From assembly GCA_963524205.1 (NCBI GenBank), contig CAURED010000005.1:62001-126000 (forward strand): 64,000 nucleotides of DNA, read 5' to 3'. The translations under genes and the position numbers were made by a program. The notes beneath the pieces are model-generated. The model saw only the letters and a list, made by a program, of their open reading frames with translations. It did no database searches and was not told where the DNA came from. This DNA comes from Aminipila sp963524205. Lineage in GTDB: Bacteria > Bacillota > Clostridia > Peptostreptococcales > Anaerovoracaceae. Positions 7,404 to 16,000 of this stretch are shown here, one piece after another (the stretch's first letter is position 1; each line of letters starts with the position of its first letter).

Positions 7404-8372
7404 ATGAAAAATAAGAAAATAATTAAAGTAATAATGGACTGTGACCCTGGGCATGATGATGCTATTGCACTTTTGCTTGCATCTAGGGCGGAGAATATTC
7501 GGATTTTAGGAGTAACAACAGTTCAGGGGAACAGCGAAATAAAATATACAGCAAGAAATGCCAGAAGAGTTCTGGATTATGCAGGAGTTACAGATGTAGA
7601 TGTATATATGGGATGTCCTAAGCCAATGATGAAGGAGCATTATCGTTTAACAGGTGTGGCTATTCATGGGGAAGACGGATTAGGTGGACCTTATATTCCG
7701 GATCCAATTACACCAGTTAAGGAAAAGCATGCAGTAAACTTTATTATAGACACATTAAGAGCTTCAGAAGAAAAAATAACACTTGTTCCAACAGGCCCTT
7801 TAACAAATATTGCTACAGCATTCGTAATGGCACCAGATATTAAAGAAAAAGTTGAACGAATTATTATTATGGGAGGAGTAGTTTATACAGACGGGAATGT
7901 AAACTCTTCAAATGAATTTAACTTATTCCTTGATCCTGAGGCAGCTAAAATTGTATTTAACAGCGGTTGTGATATTTATGTAAATACACTTGATGTTACA
8001 ATGAAAGCAACCTTTGAAAAAGAGGATGTGGAAAGACTTAGAACACAAGGAGATAAGGTCTCCGTAATAGTTGCAGAACTTATGGACTTCTTTGGAAACA
8101 GCCATGAAGAATTATTTAATTTCTTTACTATTCCACTTCATGATCCAGTTTGTGTTGCAATGCTTATCGACGAGAACTTGGTGGAATATGAGCATGTTTG
8201 GGCAGACATCTCTACGAGAGATGAACTTACAGCAGGTGAAATTGTGGCAGACATCTGGCATTTAACAGACAAAGCACCAAATTGCCATATATCCAGAAAA
8301 ATTGATAGAGAAAAATTTGTAAACATGATTTGTGATCACATGAAGAAACCTTATATATCAAAAAATGCTTAA
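7404..8372 (+). CDS. nucleoside hydrolase (IUNH family)
   Basis: A 322-residue enzyme with the N-terminal calcium/ribose site DCDPGHDDAIALLLA, which holds the aspartate cluster of inosine-uridine-preferring nucleoside hydrolases, and the PTGPLTNIA motif (about residue 120). It splits ribonucleosides into base and free ribose in the cytoplasm. The start at 7404 follows GGAGGAA; the frame continues upstream into the preceding gene without a ribosome binding site. With the BMP-type importer and PfkB kinase downstream it forms a logical import-hydrolyse-phosphorylate route. Confidence 0.92.
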   Translation: MKNKKIIKVIMDCDPGHDDAIALLLASRAENIRILGVTTVQGNSEIKYTARNARRVLDYAGVTDVDVYMGCPKPMMKEHYRLTGVAIHGEDGLGGPYIPDPITPVKEKHAVNFIIDTLRASEEKITLVPTGPLTNIATAFVMAPDIKEKVERIIIMGGVVYTDGNVNSSNEFNLFLDPEAAKIVFNSGCDIYVNTLDVTMKATFEKEDVERLRTQGDKVSVIVAELMDFFGNSHEELFNFFTIPLHDPVCVAMLIDENLVEYEHVWADISTRDELTAGEIVADIWHLTDKAPNCHISRKIDREKFVNMICDHMKKPYISKNA

Positions 8373-8387
8373 GGGAGAAAAAAGGTT

Positions 8388-9698
8388 ATGAAAGTTGAAG
8401 AACTAAAACCTTCAGAACAACTTTGCAAAATTATGTCGCGTATTTATGATTCCAAGCTCACTACAGTTTCTGGAGGAAATTTATCATTAAAAGATCAAGA
8501 AGGCAATATCTGGGTGACACCTTCTGGAGGCGATAAAGGAAGATATGAAACCAGTGATATTTTAAAAATATTACCAGATGGGAATATAGAGGGAACGAAA
8601 AAACCTTCAGTGGAAACAGGTATACATCGATCTATTCTTGCGGATAGACCTGAATTTAAGGCTGTTGTTCACGCACATCCTGCAGGGTTAGTAGCTGTCA
8701 GCCTTCTTAGGCAATTGCCTGAAACTATGATCATACCACAGGTTGCTAATACTGTAAAAAATATTAAACTTGCAGCTTACGGATGTCCTGGCAGCGAAGA
8801 ACTCAGACAAAATGTAGCTGAAGAATTTAAGGATAACCAGCAGACAAACGTTGCAATACTTGAAAATCATGGAGCATTTGTTGCAAGCGAAATTGGACTG
8901 CGAGATGCTTTTGGTATTTTTAAAGATTTAGATTTTAGTATCAGGATACAGGCTAAGGCACAAAATTTTAGTGGAAAACGCCTAAATCTTATTTCACAGG
9001 AGCAACTAGAACATTACAACAATGCTTCATGCCCTAAAGTTGAAACGTTTAACCAAGAAGAAATTTCTGAACAGGAAATGCAGTTAAGAGAGCTAATTTG
9101 TGATTTCTGTGACAGAGCATATAGGAGAGATTTATTTACGCAGAATATTGGTGTAATTTCTACCCGATTAAATAGCGATAGTTTTTTGATTACAGAAAGT
9201 GGGGCTGACAATGCACAGCTTACTGTGGATGAAGTTGTTAAGGTGCAAGGAATGGCGGTAGAAGAGGGGAAAATTCCTTCTAAGAGCCTTATGCTGCATA
9301 AAAAGATTTACGACAAAAATCCAGACATAAACGCTATAATAATGGCTGCCCCAGAAAATGCCATGATTTTTGCTGTAACCGATTTAGAATATGACTTAAA
9401 AACCATTCCGGAATGTTATATTGTATTGAGGGAGGATATAGCAAAATTTCCTTTCGGTGCTACCATTGATAAACAGCAAGAATTGGCACAGTATTTTAAT
9501 ACAAAATCTCCAGTTGCAATTGTTGAAAATGACTGTTATATCTGTACAGGAAATAGTCTTTTTAATGCATTTGATAAACTTGAGGTAGTAGAGTTTAGTG
9601 CGGCTGCGGTTATAAATGCAAAATTGCTTGGAAGTGAGCTAAAACCAATAAATCAGGATCAAGTAAAAGAAATTAAACACAAATTTGGCATATTTTAA
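8388..9698 (+). CDS. class II aldolase/adducin protein with two tandem domains, second degenerate
   Basis: A 436-residue protein. Residues about 5-200 form a class II aldolase domain with a plausible zinc site: Glu76, His95 and His97 (VHAHPAG) and His161 (ENHGAF). Residues about 225-425 repeat the fold (ITESGADNAQL...), but the HxH position reads MAAPENA and no equivalent histidines are seen, so the second half is probably structural or regulatory. Class II aldolases cleave sugar 1-phosphates such as fuculose, ribulose or 5-deoxyribulose phosphate. It sits between the nucleoside hydrolase and importer genes; a pentose phosphate from nucleosides is a reasonable guess at the substrate. Confidence 0.85.
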   Translation: MKVEELKPSEQLCKIMSRIYDSKLTTVSGGNLSLKDQEGNIWVTPSGGDKGRYETSDILKILPDGNIEGTKKPSVETGIHRSILADRPEFKAVVHAHPAGLVAVSLLRQLPETMIIPQVANTVKNIKLAAYGCPGSEELRQNVAEEFKDNQQTNVAILENHGAFVASEIGLRDAFGIFKDLDFSIRIQAKAQNFSGKRLNLISQEQLEHYNNASCPKVETFNQEEISEQEMQLRELICDFCDRAYRRDLFTQNIGVISTRLNSDSFLITESGADNAQLTVDEVVKVQGMAVEEGKIPSKSLMLHKKIYDKNPDINAIIMAAPENAMIFAVTDLEYDLKTIPECYIVLREDIAKFPFGATIDKQQELAQYFNTKSPVAIVENDCYICTGNSLFNAFDKLEVVEFSAAAVINAKLLGSELKPINQDQVKEIKHKFGIF

Positions 9699-9754
9699 AT
9701 TAAGTTGAAATTTATGTATAAAAAGTATAAAATGGAAATTACCGATTTTTGTTA

Positions 9755-9784
9755 ATTGTCAATCAATTATAGGAAATTGACAAT
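9755..9784. promoter_or_regulatory. inverted repeat upstream of the BMP lipoprotein gene
   Basis: ATTGTCAAT (9755-9763) and ATTGACAAT (9776-9784) are perfect inverted 9-bp arms with 12 bases between. They lie 43-72 bases before the lipoprotein ATG, and the right arm contains a TTGACA that could be a -35 element. This looks like an operator overlapping a promoter. Confidence 0.4.
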
Positions 9785-9826
9785 AAAATAATGTGATTTA
9801 GGGTCAATCCCTAAGAGGAGGAAAAA

Positions 9827-10921
9827 ATGAAAAAAATTCTTAGCTTATTATTAGTGACTGCATTGATAATGACCTCATTAGTTGGTTGTGGCAGTAAAGC
9901 GTCCGAAAAACCAGCTAAAGATAGTGATGCATTAAAAGTTGTTTGTCTATTAAATGGTAACTTAGGAGACAAATCATTCTTCGATTCAGCAAATAATGGT
10001 ATGAAACTTATTAAGGACCAGCTTGGTTGTGAAACTAAAGTGGTAGAAATGGGTTTTGATAACACGGTTTGGGAATCAGATCTTTATGAAGCTTGTGATT
10101 CTGATTATGATGTAATTGTTGTTGGTACATACCAGATGCAGGAATTACTTCAGAAAGTTGCGCCAGAATACCCAGATAAGAAATTTATTATCTTCGATTC
10201 AGAAGTAAAGGCGGATAATGTATATTCTATCACATTTAAGCAGAATGAAATGATGTATCTTGCAGGTGCATTGGCAGCAACATTGGCACAGGATAAAGAA
10301 AAGACAAATGGATCTGGTACTATTTCAGCAGTATCTGCTACGGATATCCCTGTATTAAATGACTTCTTAGTTGGTTATATTCAGGGAGCTACAGATACTG
10401 TTCCAGGAACTAAAGTAATTACATCAATGATTGGAGATTTCTCTGATACAGCAAGAGCAAAAGAATTGGCAACAGCCCAGATTAATGCTGGATCAGCAGT
10501 AGTATTCCACTGTGCAGCTCAGGCAGGTCTTGGTGTTATCGATGCATGCAAGGACAAAAATACTTTAGCAATCGGTGTAGACGCTGACCAGGCTATGGCA
10601 TTGCAGAAAGATGATCCAGAAGCAAGCAAGATTATTGTAACATCAGCAATGAAGAACATAGACCAGGTTATTCTAAGATCAATTAAAAAGCATATGGATG
10701 GAACTCTTCCATATGGAAAAACAGAGGCTTTAGGTATGGCAGATAATGCCGTTAGTCTTGCAGATAATGAAGTGTTCAGAAGCATTGTTCCACAGGAAAC
10801 TATTGATATGATGGCTGAATTAGAGAAAAAGATTCAGAGTGGCGACATAAAAGTTAAGAGTGCGTTTGATATGTCAACAGAAGAAATAAAAGATTTAAAG
10901 GACTCAGTTGCACTAAAATAA
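9827..10921 (+). CDS. BMP-family nucleoside-binding lipoprotein of an ABC importer
   Basis: A 364-residue lipoprotein: a short basic start, a hydrophobic stretch and lipobox LVGC (Cys21), then a BMP/PnrA domain (VCLLNGNLGDKSFFDSA, AGALAA, IGVDADQ). BMP proteins capture purine or other nucleosides outside the cell and deliver them to an ABC importer. AGGAGG precedes the ATG. The ATPase and both permeases follow at 11017-14540, and nucleoside hydrolase lies upstream, so nucleosides are the likely cargo. A hairpin after the stop may lower expression of the downstream genes relative to this one, a common arrangement for binding proteins. Confidence 0.93.
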   Translation: MKKILSLLLVTALIMTSLVGCGSKASEKPAKDSDALKVVCLLNGNLGDKSFFDSANNGMKLIKDQLGCETKVVEMGFDNTVWESDLYEACDSDYDVIVVGTYQMQELLQKVAPEYPDKKFIIFDSEVKADNVYSITFKQNEMMYLAGALAATLAQDKEKTNGSGTISAVSATDIPVLNDFLVGYIQGATDTVPGTKVITSMIGDFSDTARAKELATAQINAGSAVVFHCAAQAGLGVIDACKDKNTLAIGVDADQAMALQKDDPEASKIIVTSAMKNIDQVILRSIKKHMDGTLPYGKTEALGMADNAVSLADNEVFRSIVPQETIDMMAELEKKIQSGDIKVKSAFDMSTEEIKDLKDSVALK

Positions 10922-10940
10922 TTAATAAAAACTAATTCAA

Positions 10941-11000
10941 CGGGGCTGCTTTTGAGGACTATGAAATGTGGTCAGAGATATAAAGCAGCTTCGTTGTTGT
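10941..11000 (+). terminator. intergenic hairpin, possible partial terminator
   Basis: CGGGGCTGCTTT (10941-10952) pairs with AAAGCAGCTTCG (10982-10993) through 12 pairs including two G-U, followed by TTGTTGTAT. The T tract is weak, so it may act as a leaky terminator or an RNA-stabilising stem between the binding protein and transporter genes. Confidence 0.5.
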
Positions 11001-11016
11001 ATAAGAGGAAAAATAT

Positions 11017-12573
11017 ATGGCTGAATTATTGGAAATGAGAGAAATTTCTAAGATATATGGGAATGGCGTTTATGCTAATCAAAGAATAAGCTTTTCCATT
11101 AAAAAAGGTGAAATTCATGCTCTGGTAGGTGAAAATGGAGCAGGAAAAAGTACCTTAATGAAAATTTTGTTTGGGCTGGAGAAGCCAGATCATGGTGAAC
11201 TTATATTAGAGGGAGAAACACAGAATTTCCAATCACCCCAGGATGCGATGGCAAAGGGAATTGGAATGGTACACCAGCATTTTATGCTGGTAGAGTCATT
11301 TAGTGTACGGGAAAATATTGCACTTGGTTACGAACCCATTAAAAATGGATTTGTAGATAAAAAAGAGGCAAATAAAAGAGTTTTAGCACTTTCAGAGAAA
11401 TTTAATATGAAAATAAATCCAGATAGCGTAGTAAGGGATTTACCTGTAGGATTAAAGCAGAAGGTGGAAATATTAAAAGCACTTTATAGAGGTGCGAAGA
11501 TTTTAATTTTAGATGAACCTACAGCCGTTTTAACTCCGCAAGAGACAACAGAACTATTTGCACAGTTAAAACATTTAAAAGAGCAGGGCTTTACCGTTAT
11601 CTTCATTACACATAAATTAAGAGAGGTAAAAGAGATTTCAGATAGAATCAGCGTGATGAGATCAGGAAAGATGATTACAACGGTAGATACTGCTGATGTA
11701 ACAGAAGCTGAAATTTCTGCCCTTATGATGGGAACGCAATATTCATCAGTATTAGAAAAAAAACCGGCTAAACCTACAGATTGTATATTGCAAGTAGACA
11801 ATGTAAAGCATGTGGACTCAGATAAAAAGGCAGTGGTTGATGGTATATCATTTACTGTAAGAGCAGGCGAAATTATGGGAATTGCAGGAGTTGAAGGCAA
11901 TGGTCAGAATGAGTTGATTGAGCTTATTACAAATCTTGAAAAACTTGATAGCGGCAAAATCACTATGTTTGGAAAAGATACAAAGGGTAAGCATATCAGA
12001 AAACTCAGAGAGGCAGGTTTAGCTTATATTCCAAGTGACAGAATGACTTTAGGCATTACAAAACAACTATCCATTGAGGACAATCTGATAACCACTAAGT
12101 TAAAATCACCAGAAATTTATAATAAGTTTAAACTTTTAGATCCAAAAGCGATTAGAAAGTTAAGCCAGAGACTGGTAAAAGAATATTTAATAAAATGTAA
12201 GTCTCCATTGACAGAAGTTGATATGCTTTCAGGTGGTAACATGCAGAAGGTTGTTGTGGCGAGAGAATTTACCCAGGAAAATGTAAAACTTATTATAGCA
12301 GAGCAGCCAACAAGAGGTATAGACGTTGGCGCTGCTAAATTTATACATGAAAAACTTGTAGAGCTAAGAGATGCAGGCTGTGCAGTATTGCTGATTTCTG
12401 CTGATTTAGAGGAACTATATAAGCTGTCAGACTCCATGCTTGTTATTTATGATGGCAAATTATCGGCTTACTTTGAAGATCCTTCAAAGATCAGTGAGCA
12501 GGAACTGGGTAAATATATGCTTGGTGTTGAGACTCAGTCTGATGAAGAAATAAGGAGGGCTTATCATGCGTGA
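11017..12573 (+). CDS. nucleoside ABC importer, ATP-binding protein (two ABC domains)
   Basis: A 518-residue protein with two ATP-binding cassettes. The first has Walker A GENGAGKST (about residue 38) and a degenerate signature (PVGLKQKVE). The second has a Walker A without the lysine (GVEGNGQNE, about 292) but a good signature, LSGGNMQK. This asymmetric pattern is usual for the BMP/ribose-type subfamily. It drives import of the ligand brought by the lipoprotein upstream. GAGGAAAAATAT precedes the ATG, and the stop overlaps the first permease gene by eight bases. Confidence 0.93.
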   Translation: MAELLEMREISKIYGNGVYANQRISFSIKKGEIHALVGENGAGKSTLMKILFGLEKPDHGELILEGETQNFQSPQDAMAKGIGMVHQHFMLVESFSVRENIALGYEPIKNGFVDKKEANKRVLALSEKFNMKINPDSVVRDLPVGLKQKVEILKALYRGAKILILDEPTAVLTPQETTELFAQLKHLKEQGFTVIFITHKLREVKEISDRISVMRSGKMITTVDTADVTEAEISALMMGTQYSSVLEKKPAKPTDCILQVDNVKHVDSDKKAVVDGISFTVRAGEIMGIAGVEGNGQNELIELITNLEKLDSGKITMFGKDTKGKHIRKLREAGLAYIPSDRMTLGITKQLSIEDNLITTKLKSPEIYNKFKLLDPKAIRKLSQRLVKEYLIKCKSPLTEVDMLSGGNMQKVVVAREFTQENVKLIIAEQPTRGIDVGAAKFIHEKLVELRDAGCAVLLISADLEELYKLSDSMLVIYDGKLSAYFEDPSKISEQELGKYMLGVETQSDEEIRRAYHA

Positions 12574-13639
12574 AAAATTGCAGAATAAAAATTTGTGGTT
12601 CTCCTCAGCCACTACTATTTTAGCAGTAGTAATTTCACTGTTTATAGCATTTATATTAATTATGATTTTCAGTGATAATCCAGGAGACTCCATTTCAGAC
12701 TTGCTTACAGGTCCATTTTCATCAAAAAGAAATCTTGGAAACGTTATATCTATGGCTTCAACTTTTACTTTTACCGGGGTTGCCATCTGCATTATGTTTC
12801 AAGCCTCTTTATTTAATGTTGCAGCAGAAGGTGCATTTTTTATGGGTGCTATGTTTGCGGCAGCAGCTGCAACTCTTTGGCAGCTTCCAGTTGGACTTAC
12901 ATTAGTAGTACCAATGATAATTGGGGCAGTGACAGGAGCCATCATTTGTTTTATACCAGGAATATTAAAGGCTAAATATAATGCGGATGAACTGGTGTCA
13001 TCACTTATGCTTAATTATATTGTTCTTTACTTGGGCTTATACTTACTTAATACATATATAAGAGATCCGAAATTTGGTGCGTTAGCGTCCTATCAACTTC
13101 CAGCAGCGTCAAAGATTTCAAACCTTATACAAGGAACTTCAGTAAATAATGGAATTATCATTGCTATTATTTTAGTCATTATAAGTTATGTATTTTTATA
13201 TAGAACTAAAACTGGCTATTCAGTTAGAATTCTTGGACAAAATAAGGACTATGCAAATTACTCTGGAATTAAAGTAGCAAAAGTTATCGTTATTTCTCAG
13301 TTAGCAGGCGGAGCAGTAGCTGGACTTGGCGGTGCTGTGGAAGTAATGGGTATGTATGGACGTTTTCAATGGACTTCACTTCCTGGATATGGATGGGACG
13401 GTGTAATCGTTGCAATTTTAGCAGGAAATAAACCTCAGCTTGTACCTATTGCAGCCATATTTTTAGCATATTTACGAATAGGAGCAAATGTAATGGCTCG
13501 TTCAGGAGACGTTCCTTCAGAACTTATAACAGTGATACAGGCAGTAATGATTATTCTTGTAACAGCTTCAGCGCTGTTAAGTCATATAAAGAAAAAGGTT
13601 ATAATAAAGGAGGCGCTTTCAGATGGACAAAATAGTTGA
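12566..13639 (+). CDS. nucleoside ABC importer, permease 1
   Basis: A 357-residue membrane protein with about nine hydrophobic segments of the branched-chain-amino-acid/ribose permease fold (BPD_transp_2). The conserved loop GYSVRILGQNKDYANYSGI (about 214-232) and the following AGGAVAGLGGA match the YufP/NupP-type permeases that pair with BMP lipoproteins. It overlaps the ATPase gene upstream and the second permease gene downstream (17 bases), indicating coupled translation. Confidence 0.9.
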   Translation: MREKLQNKNLWFSSATTILAVVISLFIAFILIMIFSDNPGDSISDLLTGPFSSKRNLGNVISMASTFTFTGVAICIMFQASLFNVAAEGAFFMGAMFAAAAATLWQLPVGLTLVVPMIIGAVTGAIICFIPGILKAKYNADELVSSLMLNYIVLYLGLYLLNTYIRDPKFGALASYQLPAASKISNLIQGTSVNNGIIIAIILVIISYVFLYRTKTGYSVRILGQNKDYANYSGIKVAKVIVISQLAGGAVAGLGGAVEVMGMYGRFQWTSLPGYGWDGVIVAILAGNKPQLVPIAAIFLAYLRIGANVMARSGDVPSELITVIQAVMIILVTASALLSHIKKKVIIKEALSDGQNS

Positions 13640-14540
13640 TATAATCTTCTCAATCGCTTTCCTTGATTCAGTTATAAGAGTTACTACTCCAATATTATTT
13701 GCAACAATGGCAATACTAGTTTCAGATAGGGCAGGTGTTTTAAACATTGGTGTAGAGGGAACAATGCTAGTGGCAGCTTTGGCGGGAGTTGTAGGGAGTG
13801 CATACACACAGAGTGCATGGTTAGGTTTATTAATAGCCATCCTAACAGGAATGGTTTATTCTGGAATTTTAGCTATTTGTCACTTAAAGCTTGGAACAGA
13901 TGTATTCTTATCTGCCATAGCTTTAAACTTGATGGCAAGTGGATTAACGGTATTCGTCCTTTATCTGCTCACAGGGGATAAAGGGGTTTCAACAAAACTA
14001 CCAAGTAAAGTAATCCCCAATGTAAATATTCCTATTATTAAGGATATCCCAGTTTTAGGAGATATTTTATCAGGGCAGAATGCACTGACCTATATTGCAA
14101 TAATTACACTTATATTGCTTAGCATATTTTTATATAAAACTCGCACCGGTACTTATATTCGTGCAGCCGGAGAATTGCCACAGGCAGTTGAAACCGCTGG
14201 TATTTCAGTAAAGAAGATTCGTATGTTTGCATTACTTCTTTCTGGAGCCATTGCTGGTATGGGTGGAGCATTTATGTCCATGGGTTATTTATCCATGTTC
14301 ACAAAAGATATGGTAGCAGGAAGAGGATTTATTGCTTTAGCAGCAGAAGCAATGGGACGAGGTCTTCCAGGATTATCCTTGCTTTCTTCGCTATTATTTG
14401 GTTTTGCAGATGCACTAGCTAGTAGTTTACAGATTTTTAATATACCAAGCCAGTTGACTAGATTAGTACCATATCTTTTAACAATTGTTGCATTGACAAT
14501 ATATGCTGCAAGAGAACAGAAAAAGAGAAAGAAACTATAA
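13623..14540 (+). CDS. nucleoside ABC importer, permease 2
   Basis: A 305-residue membrane protein of the same fold, shorter than its partner. NIGVEGTMLVAALAG near the N-terminus and RTGTYIRAAGELPQAVETAG with LSGAIAGMGGAF in the middle match the YufQ/NupQ type. Together with 12566-13639 it would form the membrane channel of the nucleoside importer. AGGAGG (13609-13614) serves as its ribosome binding site inside the end of the previous gene. Confidence 0.9.
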   Translation: MDKIVDIIFSIAFLDSVIRVTTPILFATMAILVSDRAGVLNIGVEGTMLVAALAGVVGSAYTQSAWLGLLIAILTGMVYSGILAICHLKLGTDVFLSAIALNLMASGLTVFVLYLLTGDKGVSTKLPSKVIPNVNIPIIKDIPVLGDILSGQNALTYIAIITLILLSIFLYKTRTGTYIRAAGELPQAVETAGISVKKIRMFALLLSGAIAGMGGAFMSMGYLSMFTKDMVAGRGFIALAAEAMGRGLPGLSLLSSLLFGFADALASSLQIFNIPSQLTRLVPYLLTIVALTIYAAREQKKRKKL

Positions 14541-14570
14541 CTAAGAAAAAAGTCAGGATAGGGGAACGAT

Positions 14571-15467
14571 ATGAAAATATTAAATTTTGGTTCTTTGAAT
14601 ATAGACTGGGTTTATAATGTAGATCATTTTGTTAAACCAGGAGAGACTCTTTCTGCCTTGTCTGTTGACAGATTTTGTGGGGGTAAGGGTTTAAATCAGT
14701 CAGTGGCATTATCTAAGGCGGGAGCTTCCGTTTTCCACGCAGGAGGCATTGGCAGTGATGGACAGTTCTTAAAAGAACGTCTTAAAGAAAGTAATGTTGA
14801 TGTGAGTTTTGTCAAAACATTTGATGTGCCAACAGGGAATGCTTTTATTCAGGTGGATAAAACAGGACAAAACTGTATTATACTTTTTGGTGGAGCAAAT
14901 CAGGAAATTACTAAAGAGTATGCAGAAGAAGTGATTAAGAATTTTCAAGAAGGAGACATCCTCGTTCTTCAAAATGAAATTAGTTCACTAAATGAAATTG
15001 TGGACATGGCATATGAAAGTGGTTTACAGATTGTCTTAAACCCAAGTCCTATGAATGAAAAGATTTTAGCCCTTGATTTAAATAAAATAACATATTTTAT
15101 GATGAATGAAATAGAAGGGGAAGCCATTACAGGAAGCAATGAACCGGATATTATTCTTGATAAAATGATAGAAAAATACCCTGAGAGTAAAGTTGTTTTA
15201 ACTTTGGGAGATAAAGGTGCAAGATACGCAGAAGGCAGTAAGCGTATAGCTTGTGGCAGTTATGAAGTGAAAGCAGTAGACACTACAAGTGCAGGAGATA
15301 CGTTTACGGGGTATTTTATAGCTGCTTTGGCTGACAACATGAAAATAGAGAATGCATTAGAGAGATCATCCAAGGCAGCTGCACTGGCAGTGTCAGTAAA
15401 GGGTGCATCAAATTCTATACCGTTACCAGAAGAAGTGGATAATTGCAAGCTCACTTTGAAAAAATAA
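14571..15467 (+). CDS. PfkB-family carbohydrate kinase, probable ribokinase
   Basis: A 298-residue kinase with both PfkB signatures: GGKGLNQSVALSKAGA (about residue 38) and DTTSAGDTFTGYF (about 242), the latter holding the catalytic aspartate and anion hole. Ribokinases phosphorylate free ribose to ribose 5-phosphate. The context supports ribose released by the upstream nucleoside hydrolase as substrate; a nucleoside or other sugar kinase of this family cannot be excluded. It is last in the salvage cluster and is followed directly by the rpsF promoter. Confidence 0.88.
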   Translation: MKILNFGSLNIDWVYNVDHFVKPGETLSALSVDRFCGGKGLNQSVALSKAGASVFHAGGIGSDGQFLKERLKESNVDVSFVKTFDVPTGNAFIQVDKTGQNCIILFGGANQEITKEYAEEVIKNFQEGDILVLQNEISSLNEIVDMAYESGLQIVLNPSPMNEKILALDLNKITYFMMNEIEGEAITGSNEPDIILDKMIEKYPESKVVLTLGDKGARYAEGSKRIACGSYEVKAVDTTSAGDTFTGYFIAALADNMKIENALERSSKAAALAVSVKGASNSIPLPEEVDNCKLTLKK

Positions 15468-15479
15468 TTTAGAATTAAC

Positions 15480-15507
15480 TTGCATTTTCAAGAAAATATA
15501 GTATAAT
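15480..15507 (+). promoter_or_regulatory. rpsF operon promoter
   Basis: TTGCAT (15480-15485), 16-base spacer, then perfect TATAAT (15502-15507). A start near 15514 gives a leader of about 190 bases. Confidence 0.7.
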
Positions 15508-15513
15508 TAAAAG

Positions 15514-15700
15514 GCATGAAATTTGTAGGACTACTTAAGTTGAAGCCCTGCCCACATCTGTGATGTGGATTGCAGGTCTCATACAGAAATTTCAGCAGAT
15601 TTATCTGCTAGAAATTTTTCAGTTAGAGTCCAACTGACAAAAGATTGCTCTCTGTGCAGGCATAAGGTCTGCACCATTTAGTCCATAGGGAGGTGAAAAA
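15514..15700 (+). promoter_or_regulatory. structured mRNA leader of rpsF-ssb-rpsR
   Basis: The leader folds into several strong hairpins: CCTGC/GCAGG (15547-15551, 15572-15576) capped by CCACATC/GATGTGG; AGCAGA/TCTGCT (15594-15609); CAGTT/AACTG (15620-15636); GTGCAG/CTGCAC (15654-15674). GGACTA (15528-15533) can pair with TAGTCC (15679-15684), three bases before the Shine-Dalgarno AGGGAGGTG, or its GGACT with the loop AGTCC (15627-15631). These pairings exclude each other. It is a candidate autoregulatory site for S6 or S6:S18. I see no CCG, which as I recall marks the known S6:S18 motif. Confidence 0.55.
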
Positions 15701-15702
15701 GA

Positions 15703-15990
15703 ATGACAAATTATGAAATTATGTTCATTATCGACCCAACCGTAGAAGATGCAAAGAAGGATGCTGTTGTAGCAACAGTACAGGAAATCATTGCATCAGA
15801 TGGTGAAGTTGGTAAGGTTGATGTTTGGGGCATGAAAAAGCTTGCATATCCAATTCAGAAGAAGAATGAAGGTTACTATGTTGTAATCGAATTCAAGGCT
15901 GCTCATGATCTACCAAAGGAATTAGATAGAAGACTTAGAATTTCAGACGCAGTAATGAGACATCTTATCGTAAACAAGGATGAGAAATAG
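15703..15990 (+). CDS. rpsF: 30S ribosomal protein S6
   Basis: A 95-residue protein with the S6 signature: MTNYEIMFIIDP at the start, VDVWGMKKLAYPIQKKNEGYY in the middle and the closing RLRISDAVMRHLIV. S6 binds S18 on the platform of the small subunit. GGGAGGTG precedes the ATG. It is first in the standard rpsF-ssb-rpsR operon, with a long structured leader. Confidence 0.97.
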   Translation: MTNYEIMFIIDPTVEDAKKDAVVATVQEIIASDGEVGKVDVWGMKKLAYPIQKKNEGYYVVIEFKAAHDLPKELDRRLRISDAVMRHLIVNKDEK

Positions 15991-16000
15991 GGGGTAACAA

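Noticed and set aside
15514..15700. rpsF leader as a T-box or known metabolite riboswitch
   Set aside because: No AGGGTGGNACCGCG-type T-box sequence and none of the conserved cores I know (TPP, cobalamin, SAM, purine, c-di-GMP) are present.
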